Notes: generated by a model not told the origin, from the sequence alone. A stretch of 64,000 nt of DNA from Vibrio sp. STUT-A11 (GCF_026000435.1 NZ_AP026763.1:2976001-3040000), one strand, 5' to 3'. Numbered from the stretch's first letter, positions 1 through 9,573 are shown. Made by a program: numbers and translations.

Positions 1-50
1 CTCTAGTAGCTTCAGGCACTACAAACACAGCGTCTGTACACGTACTATAA
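1..50 (+). CDS. possible C-terminal end of an unidentified + strand gene (partial)
   Basis: The third frame from the left edge is open and stops with TAA at 48-50, giving a tail that reads LVASGTTNTASVHVL. A factor-independent terminator follows at 84-110, so a + strand gene should end here. The second frame is also open, to a TAG just before the terminator, so the frame is not certain. The fragment is too short to assign a family. Confidence 0.3.
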   Translation, partial: LVASGTTNTASVHVL

Positions 51-83
51 GACTGAACACTCTGTTATCAGTTAAATACTAGA

Positions 84-110
84 AGGGGGCTTTATGCCCT
101 CTTTTTGTTT
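84..110 (+). terminator. Rho-independent terminator of the upstream + strand gene
   Basis: AGGGGGC (84-90) pairs with GCCCTCT (96-102) around a TTTAT loop, with one G-T wobble, and a T-rich tract follows. It closes the gene entering from the left edge. Confidence 0.7.
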
Positions 111-149
111 TTGGTTCTAACGTCACGTATCGCTGGCACCAAAAACAGA

Positions 150-175
150 AAAGCCACCGATTATTCGATGGCTTT
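150..175 (-). terminator. terminator downstream of ilvIH
   Basis: AAAGCCACCG (150-159) pairs with CGATGGCTTT (166-175) with one mismatch. On the - strand the stem is followed by TTTTCTGTTTTT. It lies 35 bp past the ilvH stop and is the natural end of the ilvIH transcript. Confidence 0.65.
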
Positions 176-209
176 GTTTGTTTTGTTGGTAAAGATACCC
201 CAGACCGCG

Positions 210-704
210 TTAAGGCTTCAGTGCACGCTCTCCACGCGCAATGCCTACAACCCCACTACGAGCGACTTCTACTACTTCCGTAACTTCCGAAATTGCCTTA
301 ATAAACGCATCCAGTTTCTCACTGGTTCCTGCCAACTGAACGGTATACTGAGAAGCCGTCACATCAACAATCTGTCCGCGGAAGATGTCTGCTGTGCGTT
401 TGACTTCAGCACGAGCAAAGCCACTTGCTTTCACTTTCACCATCATCAGCTCACGTTCAAGATGCTCAAGCTCCGTCACTTCCTGAACTTTTAACACATC
501 AATTAACTTGTGTAACTGTTTCTGAATCTGCTCTAGTTGCATCTCGTTCGAGGTTGTTGTGATATTCATACGAGAAAGGGTTTCGTCATCCGTAGGAGAA
601 ACCGTTAACGATTCAATATTGTAACCACGCTGAGAGAACAAGCCTACAACGCGAGACAAAGCACCAGGTTGGTTTTCCAATAGCAATGAAATTATGTGTC
701 TCAT
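210..704 (-). CDS. ilvH: acetolactate synthase isozyme III, small regulatory subunit
   Basis: Regulatory subunit of acetohydroxyacid synthase III, which binds IlvI and gives the enzyme full activity and valine feedback inhibition. The 164-aa product has an N-terminal ACT domain (about residues 4-75, beginning HIISLLLENQPGALSRV) and a second small-subunit domain (about 85-160). Its length equals the family norm of about 163 aa. The ATG lies one base past the ilvI stop codon, so the two are translationally coupled in one operon. A terminator follows at 150-175. Confidence 0.96.
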   Translation of the reverse strand: MRHIISLLLENQPGALSRVVGLFSQRGYNIESLTVSPTDDETLSRMNITTTSNEMQLEQIQKQLHKLIDVLKVQEVTELEHLERELMMVKVKASGFARAEVKRTADIFRGQIVDVTASQYTVQLAGTSEKLDAFIKAISEVTEVVEVARSGVVGIARGERALKP

Positions 705-705
705 A

Positions 706-2430
706 TTAAGTTCTCTCCGTTTTGCTTAGCCACATTTTGTCCATACCCTCGCCTTTAATCTGCATAGGGTAAACGTGCTCAGTTTCATCGACATTAATAT
801 CAACGAAAACCAATCGGTCTTTCATATCGAGTGCTTTTTGTAGACCAGCTTCTAACTGATCTGGTGTCTCGATACGAATACCAACGTGACCATAAGCTTC
901 TGCAATTGCTGCAAAATCAGGAACAGAACTCATGTATGAATTAGAGTGACGACCTTGGTAAATAATGTCTTGCCACTGTTTTACCATGCCTAGGAAACGG
1001 TTATTCAGGTTGATGATCTTCACTGGGATGTCGTACTGCATTGCGGTCGACAACTCTTGAATATTCATTTGAATACTACCGTCACCAGTAACCACAACCA
1101 CTTCTTCTTCTGGCATGGCAAACTTAACGCCCATGCCAGCAGGAAGACCGAACCCCATCGTACCCAGACCACCAGAGTTGATCCAACGACGTGGTTTATT
1201 AAATGGGTAGTAAAGCGCAGCAAACATTTGGTGCTGACCTACATCTGAAGCAACATAAGCATCGCCATTGGTCAGTTTGTGCAGAGTTTCAATAACTTGC
1301 TGCGGCTTAATCCGTTCTGGAGATGTGTCATAAGCTAAGCATTGACGATCTCGCCATACATTAATGTCTTCCCACCAGGCCTGAATGGCTTCTTCGTCGT
1401 TTGAAGCATCTTGCTCTGCCAGCAAACCTAGCATGGTTGTCAGTACTTTTTCTGCCGAACCAACGATAGGTAAGTCCACTTTCACGTTTTTCGAAATCGA
1501 CGATGGGTCGATATCTATGTGCATGACTTTTGCGTTAGGGCAGTATTTTTCCAGGTTGTTGGTTGTACGGTCATCAAAACGAACCCCAATACCAAATATC
1601 AGGTCAGCTTCATGCATTGCCATGTTGGCTTCGTAGGTACCGTGCATGCCCAGCATGCCCAGAGAGTTTTTGTGTGTGCCTGGGAATGCGCCTAAGCCCA
1701 TTAACGTGCTCACTACCGGAAGATCAAGCTTGTCAGCCAGCTCAAGGATGTGTTCGTGTGCACCAGAAATCACCGCACCACCACCGACATAAAGCACTGG
1801 TTTTTTCGCTTCAAGCAAAGACTTGAGTGCTTTCTTGATTTGGCCTTTATGACCAGAAGTGGTCGGCTTGTACGAACGCATCGAAATGCTTTCCGGATAC
1901 TGGTAAGGCAGTTTGATTTGCGGATTCATGACATCTTTTGGCAAATCAATCACAACTGGACCTGGGCGACCAGTCGTCGAAATGTAAAACGCTTTCTTGA
2001 TGGTTTCAGGGATATCTTCTGCTTTCTTTACTAAAAAGCTGTGTTTTACCACTGGGCGAGATACACCAACAATGTCACATTCTTGGAATGCATCGTTACC
2101 AATCAGGTTGTTCGGTACGTTACCTGAGATAACGATCATTGGGATTGAGTCCATGTAAGCGGTCGCAATACCTGTAATCGTATTGGTCGCGCCAGGACCT
2201 GAACATACCAGTACGACACCCGGTTTACCGGTGGCACGAGCATAACCATCGGCCATGTGCGTCGCCGCTTGTTCATGTCTTACTAATACGTGTTTAATTT
2301 GGTCGGTTTTGGCGTGCAGCGCGTCGTAGATATCTAGAACGGAACCGCCAGGGTAACCAAAGATCTGCGATACATTCTCTTCGATCAGAGATTGCACAAC
2401 CATCTCTGCGCCTGACAACATTGCTGTCAT
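706..2430 (-). CDS. ilvI: acetolactate synthase isozyme III, large catalytic subunit
   Basis: Thiamine-diphosphate enzyme that condenses two pyruvates to acetolactate, or pyruvate with 2-oxobutyrate, the first common step of valine, leucine and isoleucine synthesis. At 574 aa it is the same length as E. coli IlvI. Visible parts are the N-terminal PYR domain (IFGYPGGSVLDIYDAL near residue 25, with the catalytic Glu region RHEQAATHMADGYARATG), the central FAD-binding domain, and the C-terminal PP domain with the GDGS...N thiamine/Mg motif near residue 440. AAGGAG lies 7 nt before the ATG at 2430. It is first in the ilvIH operon. No peptide attenuator is seen upstream, unlike ilvGMEDA or ilvBN of enterics. 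Confidence 0.97.
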   Translation of the reverse strand: MTAMLSGAEMVVQSLIEENVSQIFGYPGGSVLDIYDALHAKTDQIKHVLVRHEQAATHMADGYARATGKPGVVLVCSGPGATNTITGIATAYMDSIPMIVISGNVPNNLIGNDAFQECDIVGVSRPVVKHSFLVKKAEDIPETIKKAFYISTTGRPGPVVIDLPKDVMNPQIKLPYQYPESISMRSYKPTTSGHKGQIKKALKSLLEAKKPVLYVGGGAVISGAHEHILELADKLDLPVVSTLMGLGAFPGTHKNSLGMLGMHGTYEANMAMHEADLIFGIGVRFDDRTTNNLEKYCPNAKVMHIDIDPSSISKNVKVDLPIVGSAEKVLTTMLGLLAEQDASNDEEAIQAWWEDINVWRDRQCLAYDTSPERIKPQQVIETLHKLTNGDAYVASDVGQHQMFAALYYPFNKPRRWINSGGLGTMGFGLPAGMGVKFAMPEEEVVVVTGDGSIQMNIQELSTAMQYDIPVKIINLNNRFLGMVKQWQDIIYQGRHSNSYMSSVPDFAAIAEAYGHVGIRIETPDQLEAGLQKALDMKDRLVFVDINVDETEHVYPMQIKGEGMDKMWLSKTERT

Positions 2431-2810
2431 AATTGCTCTCCTTACCCAGTTTCCTCACCGTAAGGTCAACGGATAGGTCTGGTTTCACATAGTTTAGGGC
2501 TTATTCGTAGCCTAATCGAAATACTTCCACGTTTTCGGCTATGTCTTGCGTTCGTCATAACATCCCGCAAGGTTACCCAACAAATGTAACGTTTTATTAT
2601 CAACGGGTCTAATGAGAGGTAGATCCCATTTTTCAACAAGATACTATGAATTGGATTGATAGAAGGAATAGCCGCCAGAGAAGCGAAAATAGACAGTATG
2701 ATCGAAGAGAGTATTGGTTAAAAAAAGAATATTATTTCATATGCAACTCGAAGTTTGTCGCAAAATCCCCCTCAATCAGGCAAAAACACAGCAGGAACAA
2801 TCGTAAAGGA
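2431..2810. promoter_or_regulatory. intergenic region carrying the ilvIH promoter
   Basis: Non-coding stretch upstream of ilvI. A short + strand open frame at 2646-2828 has no ribosome binding site or family resemblance. In enteric bacteria this region binds Lrp, and that is only an expectation here. I could not place convincing -35/-10 boxes. Confidence 0.4.
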
Positions 2811-2851
2811 AAAAGTCCCCAGACATGAACAAGGCATCTCTGGGGACTTTT
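2811..2851. terminator. bidirectional terminator after the acyl-CoA ligase gene
   Basis: AAAAGTCCCCAGA (2811-2823) pairs perfectly with TCTGGGGACTTTT (2839-2851). It has A tracts on one side and T tracts on the other, so it can work in both directions. It lies 40 bp past the end of the - strand ligase gene. Confidence 0.85.
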
Positions 2852-2890
2852 TCATCAATTTAAAATCTACGCGAGTTCAAGTTAAGCGAA

Positions 2891-4690
2891 CTAATGCTTT
2901 TCCTTGTACATTTCTTCGATTTCGTCTTGGTATTTGTCGTTGATAACTTTACGACGCAGTTTTTGTGTCGGTGTTAGCTCGCCATCATCCATCGAGAAAG
3001 CCTTTGGCAACAGTTTGAACTTTTTAACTTGTTCAAACTTAGCCAGCTCTTTTTGCAGTTCATTGACTCGCTTTTCGAGCATTTCTACGACTTGATGATG
3101 TTTAATCAGTTCAACACGATCGTGATACGCAATGTTCAGCTCTTTGGCATACTCTTCCAACGAATCAAAACAAGGGACGATCAGTGCTGAAACGAATTTG
3201 CGTGTATCCGCGATCACCGCAATCTGCTCGATAAAGTGATCTTTACCGATAGCACCTTCGATCATTTGTGGCGCAATGTACTTACCACCCGAGGTTTTCA
3301 TCAACTCTTTAATACGATCGGTGATAAAAAGATTGCCGTTTTGATCAATATGACCCGCATCGCCAGTTTTCAGGAAGCCGTGCTCATCGAACGTTTTTTC
3401 TGTCTCTTCTGGCATTTTGTAGTAACCACGCATGACCATAGGGCCACGAACCAGAATTTCGTTGTTTGCACCGATTTTCACTTGTGCGCCAGGCATTGAT
3501 GAGCCGATAGAGTCAGGATCAAAGCAGTGATCATCCCAACAGGATACGGTCGCGGTTGTTTCCGTCATGCCGTAGCCTAACTTAACGTTAATGCCCATCG
3601 CATGGAAGAAACGGCCGATGGTTTCATCCAGCTTCGCGCCGCCACAAGGCATAAAGTTAATACGCCCGCCTAATAGCGCACGTAGCTTACTCAGTACCAG
3701 CTTATCAGCCAGAGCATGAGCTTTACGTAGCATGATTGAAGGCTGACGCTTTTCCTGATCGCATAACGCCATTTTAGCGCCCATGTTCACCGCCCAGGTA
3801 AACATGATCTTACGGTGGATCGGTGCGCGAGACACCTTTTCATGAATCGCAGAAAAAATCTTTTCGTAGAAGCGAGGCACTGCACACATCACAGTTGGAC
3901 GAACCTGACTGAGCGCGTCTCGCACTTGCGCTGTATCTTTGAGGTAACAGTTGGTTGCGCCTTTATACAGGACATAGAATGTCCACGCTCGCTCGAACAC
4001 ATGAGACAATGGCAGGAAACACAGCGAGACGTCATCCTGAGTCAGGCTCAAGCGTTTGTCATGTCCTTCTAGCTGCGCGGCAATATTGGCGTAATCCAGC
4101 ATTACCCCTTTCGGCTGTCCTGTTGTACCAGAGGTATAAATCAGGGTAAGCAAATCATCTTCACAAGCCTGTGCAACACGAGCGTCCAACTCTTGTTGGT
4201 AACCAGCATTGCCTTTAGCGACAAAGTCCTTCCAAGTGATAACAAATGAATGGTCGCTGAGCTCGATATCGTCAGACATCGCCACGATCAGTTCTAGCTG
4301 ACTGCACTGCTCGAAAATACTGACGGCTGCATCAAACTGAGGCTGCTCACCGACAAACAGAACTTTCACGTCTGCATTGTCGAGGATATACGCCGACTGC
4401 GCAGCCGTATTAGTCGGATAGATAGGAACCGTCACACTACGTACTTGCAGTGCGGCAATATCCGCGATCGTCCATTGCGGCATGTTATTTGAAAAAATGC
4501 CGACCTTATCTTGAACTCTCAATCCCTGAGCCAAAAGTGCAAGCGATAGTTCATCCACTTGCTGACCAAATTGCTGCCAAGTAATACCTTGCCATTCATT
4601 GCCCACTTTGTGTTTTAGAGCAACGCGAGTATCACCTTTCGCAATTTGTTCACGAATACGTTTAACGATATGAAAATCTAACTTGGCCAT
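2891..4690 (-). CDS. AMP-dependent long-chain fatty acyl-CoA ligase (FAA1/FadD15-like)
   Basis: Adenylate-forming enzyme that activates long-chain fatty acids to acyl-CoA with ATP. The 599-aa product has the P-loop-like AMP motif YTSGTTGQPKG at residues 185-195, the A5 motif GYGMTETT, the A7-A8 region TGDAGHIDQNG followed by ITDRIKELMKTSGGKYIAP, and the C-terminal lysine region (LTPTQKLRRK). This subfamily, about 600 aa with the LMKTSGGKYIAP signature, resembles FAA1/FadD15 rather than the ~560-aa FadD of E. coli. It is monocistronic, with a terminator after it and the leuO terminator upstream. The natural substrate cannot be read from the sequence. Confidence 0.9.
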   Translation of the reverse strand: MAKLDFHIVKRIREQIAKGDTRVALKHKVGNEWQGITWQQFGQQVDELSLALLAQGLRVQDKVGIFSNNMPQWTIADIAALQVRSVTVPIYPTNTAAQSAYILDNADVKVLFVGEQPQFDAAVSIFEQCSQLELIVAMSDDIELSDHSFVITWKDFVAKGNAGYQQELDARVAQACEDDLLTLIYTSGTTGQPKGVMLDYANIAAQLEGHDKRLSLTQDDVSLCFLPLSHVFERAWTFYVLYKGATNCYLKDTAQVRDALSQVRPTVMCAVPRFYEKIFSAIHEKVSRAPIHRKIMFTWAVNMGAKMALCDQEKRQPSIMLRKAHALADKLVLSKLRALLGGRINFMPCGGAKLDETIGRFFHAMGINVKLGYGMTETTATVSCWDDHCFDPDSIGSSMPGAQVKIGANNEILVRGPMVMRGYYKMPEETEKTFDEHGFLKTGDAGHIDQNGNLFITDRIKELMKTSGGKYIAPQMIEGAIGKDHFIEQIAVIADTRKFVSALIVPCFDSLEEYAKELNIAYHDRVELIKHHQVVEMLEKRVNELQKELAKFEQVKKFKLLPKAFSMDDGELTPTQKLRRKVINDKYQDEIEEMYKEKH

Positions 4691-4885
4691 TTTTACTTAC
4701 CTTTGGCTTACAGGTGTAAGCTAATTGAGCGAGCAAGTGTACTCACAGGGCGGCAAAACGCAACTGACGAATATCAAACTTCTCTTTATTAAGAGATCGG
4801 CTTCACTAATGCGTGCGAACCACCCCATCGATAGTCGGATAGAAAAGCACTTAACTTTATGTTTGTATTGGCCATTATAAAAAAT

Positions 4886-4922
4886 ACAAAGCCCCGAAGG
4901 AGTAAACCTTCCGGGGCTTTGT
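4886..4922 (-). terminator. terminator downstream of leuO
   Basis: ACAAAGCCCCGAAGG (4886-4900) pairs with CCTTCCGGGGCTTTGT (4907-4922) with one bulged G. On the - strand the stem is followed by ATTTTTTATAA. It lies about 90 bp past the leuO stop. The rest of 4691-5012 holds nothing else I can support. Confidence 0.8.
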
Positions 4923-5012
4923 AATTGTAAAATTTGGTGAGCAGTTGAGGGCGTTTTCTATCCCTCAACGTGACCTAAGTGAGTGAAGTCATGACCCAGG
5001 CCGTATTCTCAT

Positions 5013-5972
5013 TTATTTTTGAGCGATAACTTCGCCACAGATCATCATCAATTGATCACGAAGCCAGATGTGACCCTTGTCTTTCTCACTGGACTCATGC
5101 CAGCTCAGGTAACCACTGATTTCTTGACTCTCAAATGGCAGATCCAGAATTTGTAACTGATCGCTGTTGACCGCATTTTCAGCGATCCAACGCGGAGCTA
5201 TCGTCACCAACTCAGATTGACTGACCACATAAAGCAAGTTGCTAAGGCTTGAACCTTCATACGCCGCCTGACAATCAAGTTCTCTATAAGCTTGCTCTGA
5301 AAAGCTACGCTGACCATGCACTTTTGATAGTTTCGCATGCTTTTCGTTAATCAGTTGCTCTGCCGATACCATCCCTTGAATACGCGAGTGCGTTTTAGAC
5401 GCTATCACTACCAGTTCATCTTTAAAGATCTCAGTGCTAGAGAACCCTTGCTCATCAAAGCGGGCGTAGTCGATCACAAAATCGATCTCTTGGTAACGCA
5501 TACGTTCAGACAGAAGACGATCGAATTCCGCATCTAGATGAAGTTGAACGCTTGGTGCCTGTTGTGCCACTTTAGACATAATCTTGGGCGCAAAACGTAA
5601 ATCACATGGGCTACAGATAGCCAATTTAAACAGACGCGTTGAAGACTCCGGTTGGAATACAGAGCTTGGTAGCTCGTTGCGGATTAGTTGTAACGCCTGA
5701 CGGATAGGACCAAATAACTGACGTGCACGCTGTGTTGGCTGAATGCCTCGGCCCTGACGCATAAAGAGTTCGTCATTAAACATCACTTTTAGTCGTGCCA
5801 CTGCGTTACTTACCGCTGGTTGAGACATGCCTAAGTTGTGTGCTGCACGAGTGATATTTTGCTCCTGCATCACGGCATCAAATACCGTTAACAAGTTTAA
5901 ATCTACACCTCGTAAAGTGCTTTCCATACGGTAGCTAGCAATTGCGCTCATCGCGTCTTTTTTATCTAACAT
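5013..5972 (-). CDS. leuO: LysR-type transcriptional regulator LeuO
   Basis: LysR-family regulator. In vibrios LeuO acts in acid, bile and virulence regulation, and it lies near the leu operon. The 319-aa form has an N-terminal winged helix-turn-helix (starting VDLNLLTVFDAVMQEQNITRAA, about residues 20-80) and a periplasmic-binding-like effector domain (about 110-310). I chose the ATG at 5972 (MLDKKDAMS), which has AGAGG about 8 nt upstream. A TTG nine codons earlier lacks such a site. It is monocistronic, with 500 bp of AT-rich DNA upstream. Confidence 0.88.
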   Translation of the reverse strand: MLDKKDAMSAIASYRMESTLRGVDLNLLTVFDAVMQEQNITRAAHNLGMSQPAVSNAVARLKVMFNDELFMRQGRGIQPTQRARQLFGPIRQALQLIRNELPSSVFQPESSTRLFKLAICSPCDLRFAPKIMSKVAQQAPSVQLHLDAEFDRLLSERMRYQEIDFVIDYARFDEQGFSSTEIFKDELVVIASKTHSRIQGMVSAEQLINEKHAKLSKVHGQRSFSEQAYRELDCQAAYEGSSLSNLLYVVSQSELVTIAPRWIAENAVNSDQLQILDLPFESQEISGYLSWHESSEKDKGHIWLRDQLMMICGEVIAQK

Positions 5973-6498
5973 TGAGTGCGCCTCTTTTGAAATCGTCAAT
6001 TTGGTTTAATGAATTCATAGCGAATAGAATCCCATCTCGCACAAAAGACGGCGGCTGGATTCGAATCATGTCACGAATAGAAAACCTAACTTTTATTATA
6101 TTTATCGTCCGGATGATTCCGGCTCAAAGCGTACTATCAACTAATTGATTAGGGTTTCGCAACTAGATTGACAATTAATCAGTAAATTTTATCCTTCCAG
6201 TTATTTATTATTTAAAATTCAATATGTTGATAAAAATATAAAAAAACATAAAATGACTAAAATTACGCCAATCTAGCTCAGAGGTCGTATTTCTAAGAGT
6301 GGAGAGAACAAGCCATAGACCCATTCACAGAGAGTATGAAAGATTTTTTAAGAGAAATACAATCAATAACCCGAGCAGTTAGGCGGTGAAAAGTCGAGTA
6401 GTTTGGGAGCTAGGATTGAATAAAAACAAGGAAAAATCAATTAAAAATGCAGCGCATATTTCTATGCTGCTGCTCTAAAAACGCTTGATACTGACTGG
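5973..6498. promoter_or_regulatory. long AT-rich leuO upstream region
   Basis: About 500 bp without a supportable gene. The part from 6150 to 6280 is very AT-rich, with A tracts and TTTATTATTTAAAATT-like runs. That is the composition expected of an H-NS-silenced promoter, which is how leuO is controlled in several Gammaproteobacteria (inference). A 17-codon frame starting near 6336 has only a weak ribosome binding site and was not called. Confidence 0.45.
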
Positions 6499-7545
6499 CT
6501 AGATATTGGATACGTAACTAGGGAAGTCTACTTGTTCCCACAATTGCTTGGACAACGCTTCCTGAGAATCCCAGACACCTTGCAACACCCAGTTAACTAT
6601 CGCCTGTGCCACATCCGGGTACTTAACGCTCTCTGCTTGTTGCTCCTTCAACCAATGACGCACCGCCGAAATATCTAAGCTGTCCATGGAAGAAGCGAGC
6701 CCTAAATCTTCGAGCGTTGCGACGTTACTCTGTTGCTCAAATTGACCCGCTAGTGGTTTCAACAACAGCTTCTTACCAAGGGAAAGTGCCTCTGACGGCA
6801 ACTCAAAACCACCATTGGCGATCACACCACTACAACGGTGTAGGTGATGCTGAAAATTGGTATGGCACAATGGGCGCAACTCGATATTCTCAATCACTTC
6901 ATTTTCTATCACATCAGGGTGATAACAAATGAATGACTGCTGATTAAAGTGGAACAACAGATCAGCAATGTCCTCGATAGATTCAAAAGGCAGGTAAACC
7001 AGCACAAAGCTATCGCTGTGTTCCTGATTGTCCAGTGTATGAATGATGGGAGGCAGTATTGGCTGGTCGAAATGATACCAATGCAATCCCAAATGATGTT
7101 GCGATGGCGCAAAGTGCTCAATTACTGATTTATCCAGCCAGCTGGCCCCTTTTAACGGTACGGGATAACGAAATGCGTTCTGATGGCTGATGCCGATGCA
7201 TGGCTTTTTCTGCTTACGGGCAGCCCATGCCGTGACAGGTTCAAAATCATTAATCACTAGATCATAAGACGACAGATCTAGCTGATTCACTTCTTTAAGA
7301 AACTGAATCAAATTGTTGTTGAGTGCTGTTTTTATGTAGTTCACTGCCCCTTTTTCAGTCACGAAAGTAAACCCTCGACGAGTTTGATAATCACCAAAGG
7401 CTTCCATTGAAAAATATTTCTCTGGAGCTCGACCTGAAAACAGAAAGTCCACCTGCACATCACGCGACGCAAATGCTTTACTCATCGCTCTGGCACGAGC
7501 AATATGCCCATTCCCGGTGCCTTGCACACCGTATAGAATTTTCAT
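6499..7545 (-). CDS. MJ1255/VC2487-family glycosyltransferase
   Basis: A 348-aa protein with a GT-B-like layout. The N-terminus KILYGVQGTGNGHIARA is the glycine-rich nucleotide-sugar glycosyltransferase start, and a C-terminal donor-site segment (GVIANGGFELPSEALSLGKKLLLKPL, near residue 240) resembles MurG/UGT-type enzymes. The family is known mainly from genomes and the acceptor is unknown. The start is the ATG at 7545, 3 bp past the PAP2 gene stop, with GGAG 8 nt upstream, and not the TTG one codon before. Co-transcription with a PAP2 phosphatase suggests a role in an envelope lipid or glycolipid (inference). Confidence 0.8.
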   Translation of the reverse strand: MKILYGVQGTGNGHIARARAMSKAFASRDVQVDFLFSGRAPEKYFSMEAFGDYQTRRGFTFVTEKGAVNYIKTALNNNLIQFLKEVNQLDLSSYDLVINDFEPVTAWAARKQKKPCIGISHQNAFRYPVPLKGASWLDKSVIEHFAPSQHHLGLHWYHFDQPILPPIIHTLDNQEHSDSFVLVYLPFESIEDIADLLFHFNQQSFICYHPDVIENEVIENIELRPLCHTNFQHHLHRCSGVIANGGFELPSEALSLGKKLLLKPLAGQFEQQSNVATLEDLGLASSMDSLDISAVRHWLKEQQAESVKYPDVAQAIVNWVLQGVWDSQEALSKQLWEQVDFPSYVSNI

Positions 7546-7548
7546 CAA

Positions 7549-8097
7549 TTACACTCCGATGATTGAAATAGCGAGCCCAGCACACAGACTTCCTAGCAGC
7601 GCACCTATAATGATGTCGGTAAAAAAGTGCACCCCGAGAAAAATACGCGCAGAGCCGATCAAGCTCGCCCAGAAATAAGCAGCAAACCCCAGTTGTGGGT
7701 AAAAGTGGTCAATAAGCGTTGCCATAACAAAAGCGGCAGCAGTATGTCCAGACGGTAAACTGTAGCGATCAGAAGGGGTAATAAAAGCAGGTAACAAAGC
7801 GCTCAGTTCTTCAGGGCGGCGACGCTTAAAACTGTTTTTCAGCGTCCAGTAGATGGGCAGTTCTATGGCAAATGCCAACAACCCGGCAAGCAGAAACCAC
7901 AAGCCCAGATCCTTATCCAGATACCACGCCAACACACCGAGGACTAAGTAAAGGTGACCGTCACCGCTGTGTGAGATCCCTTTGCTGATATTAGCCACTT
8001 GTTGGTTAAAGCGATGTTGCAAACAAACGCTAGAAAGTGCTAAGTCAAACTTAGCGATGGCCGTTATTGGCTGAGTAATTGTCTCTATCGTTCTCAT
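7549..8097 (-). CDS. PAP2-family membrane phosphatase
   Basis: Integral membrane acid phosphatase of the PAP2 superfamily, about 182 aa. The three signature blocks are visible: KRRRPEE (K-x6-RP type, about residues 90-96), PSGHTAA (about 116-122), and SARIFLGVHFFTDIIIG (SRxxxGxHxxxD). Several hydrophobic helices surround them. Substrates in the family include phosphatidate, undecaprenyl-PP and PgpB-type lipids, and it cannot be narrowed here. I chose ATG 8097 because GGAAGG sits just before it. The next gene begins 3 bp after its stop. Confidence 0.85.
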   Translation of the reverse strand: MRTIETITQPITAIAKFDLALSSVCLQHRFNQQVANISKGISHSGDGHLYLVLGVLAWYLDKDLGLWFLLAGLLAFAIELPIYWTLKNSFKRRRPEELSALLPAFITPSDRYSLPSGHTAAAFVMATLIDHFYPQLGFAAYFWASLIGSARIFLGVHFFTDIIIGALLGSLCAGLAISIIGV

Positions 8098-8282
8098 ATG
8101 ACCTTCCCTCATTTTGACAACGCCTTAAACGCAAATTAGGCGTTTTTAGTGACAGTCGCATGACGGGAAGTTGGACAATTAATGACAGGTGTAAAATTGA
8201 TGTGAGGCACTCGTCCTCAGGACTGACAAACTTATCTGTCTGGTTACGTGTAACACAGCAACGTATATGGGAATGATGATCT

Positions 8283-9053
8283 TTAGGCTTGTGGCGAGTC
8301 GATATACCAGACCTTTCTCTGCTTACGGCACGCTCGTAAGGCTCCAGTGGTAAATTCACCACCTTTGCTCAACTCATAGCTGAGAACGCGACAGGTATAG
8401 CTTCCCTGTAGTTCATAATAATATTGGTAATTTGGGTCTGTGGACTTAGGCGAATCCAGTAATGGATTCGGTGGCGTGGAAAGTATGTCACGCTCTCCGA
8501 CATTACTCCGCGCGTAATCTTTATGGACATAGCCTTTGATCACACCTCTTTGCTCGACAAGGTACCAATCCGCGACTTTAGCAATAACATTAAAGACTTC
8601 ACCTTTAGTAATCTGGCTCAGTTCTTCACCATCTGGACCGGGTTTTGAGCGTAAATACAACGTCGACTTTGAGCGATATGGCACATCGATAAACGCTAAG
8701 TCATGGTAAACCTCAATTCCCTCTTCCATGGGCCTGATGCCTTCCGCCTGATACCATTGATTAGGTTGCACACGAATCTTCCACCACGCATACGTCTCTG
8801 GATCTTTACCTTTAAATTTGTCTCGATTGTCGGACTCCAGAGCAACCAACATCTGATTTAAAAACGACGCTCGGCCCTCATAACTTAAGTACATATCCAT
8901 TTGATCACGGATCAATGCAATAACTTGAGCATGATCATTGGCAACGACGAGTGGAACGCTCTGACTCGTGTGTGATTGAAACAGCTGACAACCAGATAAG
9001 CTGATCAATGTTAATGCTAGTGCTGAACATCCAAATTGTTTTGCTTTAGCCAT
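8283..9053 (-). CDS. SH3-domain lipoprotein
   Basis: A 256-aa secreted lipoprotein. From the ATG at 9053 it has a short basic N-terminus, a hydrophobic stretch and a lipobox LSGC, so it should be lipidated at that Cys. The middle of the protein carries a bacterial SH3-like module (KSTLYLRSKPGPDGEELSQITKGEVFNVIAKVADWYLVE). No catalytic motif is visible. GGGG lies upstream of 9053, and an in-frame ATG 12 codons earlier would spoil the lipoprotein signal. It precedes the PAP2 and glycosyltransferase genes on the same strand, which fits an envelope cluster. The precise function is unknown. Confidence 0.75.
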   Translation of the reverse strand: MAKAKQFGCSALALTLISLSGCQLFQSHTSQSVPLVVANDHAQVIALIRDQMDMYLSYEGRASFLNQMLVALESDNRDKFKGKDPETYAWWKIRVQPNQWYQAEGIRPMEEGIEVYHDLAFIDVPYRSKSTLYLRSKPGPDGEELSQITKGEVFNVIAKVADWYLVEQRGVIKGYVHKDYARSNVGERDILSTPPNPLLDSPKSTDPNYQYYYELQGSYTCRVLSYELSKGGEFTTGALRACRKQRKVWYIDSPQA

Positions 9054-9411
9054 TAATCCCCTGCCTTTTGTACCTTTCATCAAGTGCAAGTACTACCTCA
9101 AAAACCCAACTCAGATAAAACGGTTTATTCTCTCGAACAAAGCCCTGCCACAGGCTTTGAATAGCGAACCTTGTCGCCACTTTAAGATAGACTATAAACT
9201 CTATCTATCGATTCTCAGCTAACAATTCAATCCTTGTCTCGATAGCTTGTAAGCGCGATCCCTCTATTTAATGATCCACCTTATAAGCGCGTGATCTTTA
9301 TCGAGAGTTAGAATAGACAATTAAAACCCGCTCTCTTTGCACTTTTTACAAGATTACATACCTTAAATTGCAAATGACTCATCCGATATGAATAAAAAAT
9401 CGACTTTGGGG

Positions 9412-9440
9412 TTGACGCAATTGATGGAGTGCGGTACTAA
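9412..9440 (+). promoter_or_regulatory. leuLABCD promoter
   Basis: TTGACG at 9412-9417 and TACTAA at 9435-9440 are separated by 17 bp, a near-consensus sigma-70 promoter. It lies about 35 bp before the leader peptide start. The DNA from 9090 to 9411 upstream is otherwise empty and AT-rich toward the promoter. Confidence 0.75.
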
Positions 9441-9475
9441 TTTGTTAACTTAATTTTGTGGAAAGCTTAACAACT

Positions 9476-9538
9476 ATGTCAGCTCATTTTTCTATCCTGC
9501 TTAGCCTCCTCCTGATCGTGACCAGTTCGCGCGGGTAG
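9476..9538 (+). CDS. leuL: leu operon leader peptide (20 aa)
   Basis: ATG at 9476 to TAG at 9536-9538. The 20-residue peptide MSAHFSILLSLLLIVTSSRG has five Leu codons within six positions (LLSLLL). Together with the terminator hairpin 35 bp downstream and leuA after that, this is classic ribosome-mediated attenuation: leucine shortage stalls the ribosome on the Leu codons and prevents the terminator from forming. There is no strong Shine-Dalgarno sequence besides GGAAAG about 10-15 nt upstream. Confidence 0.85.
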   Translation: MSAHFSILLSLLLIVTSSRG

Positions 9539-9573
9539 GCTGTGGAAGAAAAATAACCACACCAAGTTCTAAG

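Noticed and set aside
2646..2828. 60-aa + strand frame upstream of ilvI
   Set aside because: It has biased Arg/Lys/Asn composition, no ribosome binding site and no family resemblance, and it runs into a bidirectional terminator.
6336..6389. 17-codon frame upstream of leuO as a leader peptide
   Set aside because: No run of regulatory codons, no following terminator, and orientation opposite to leuO.
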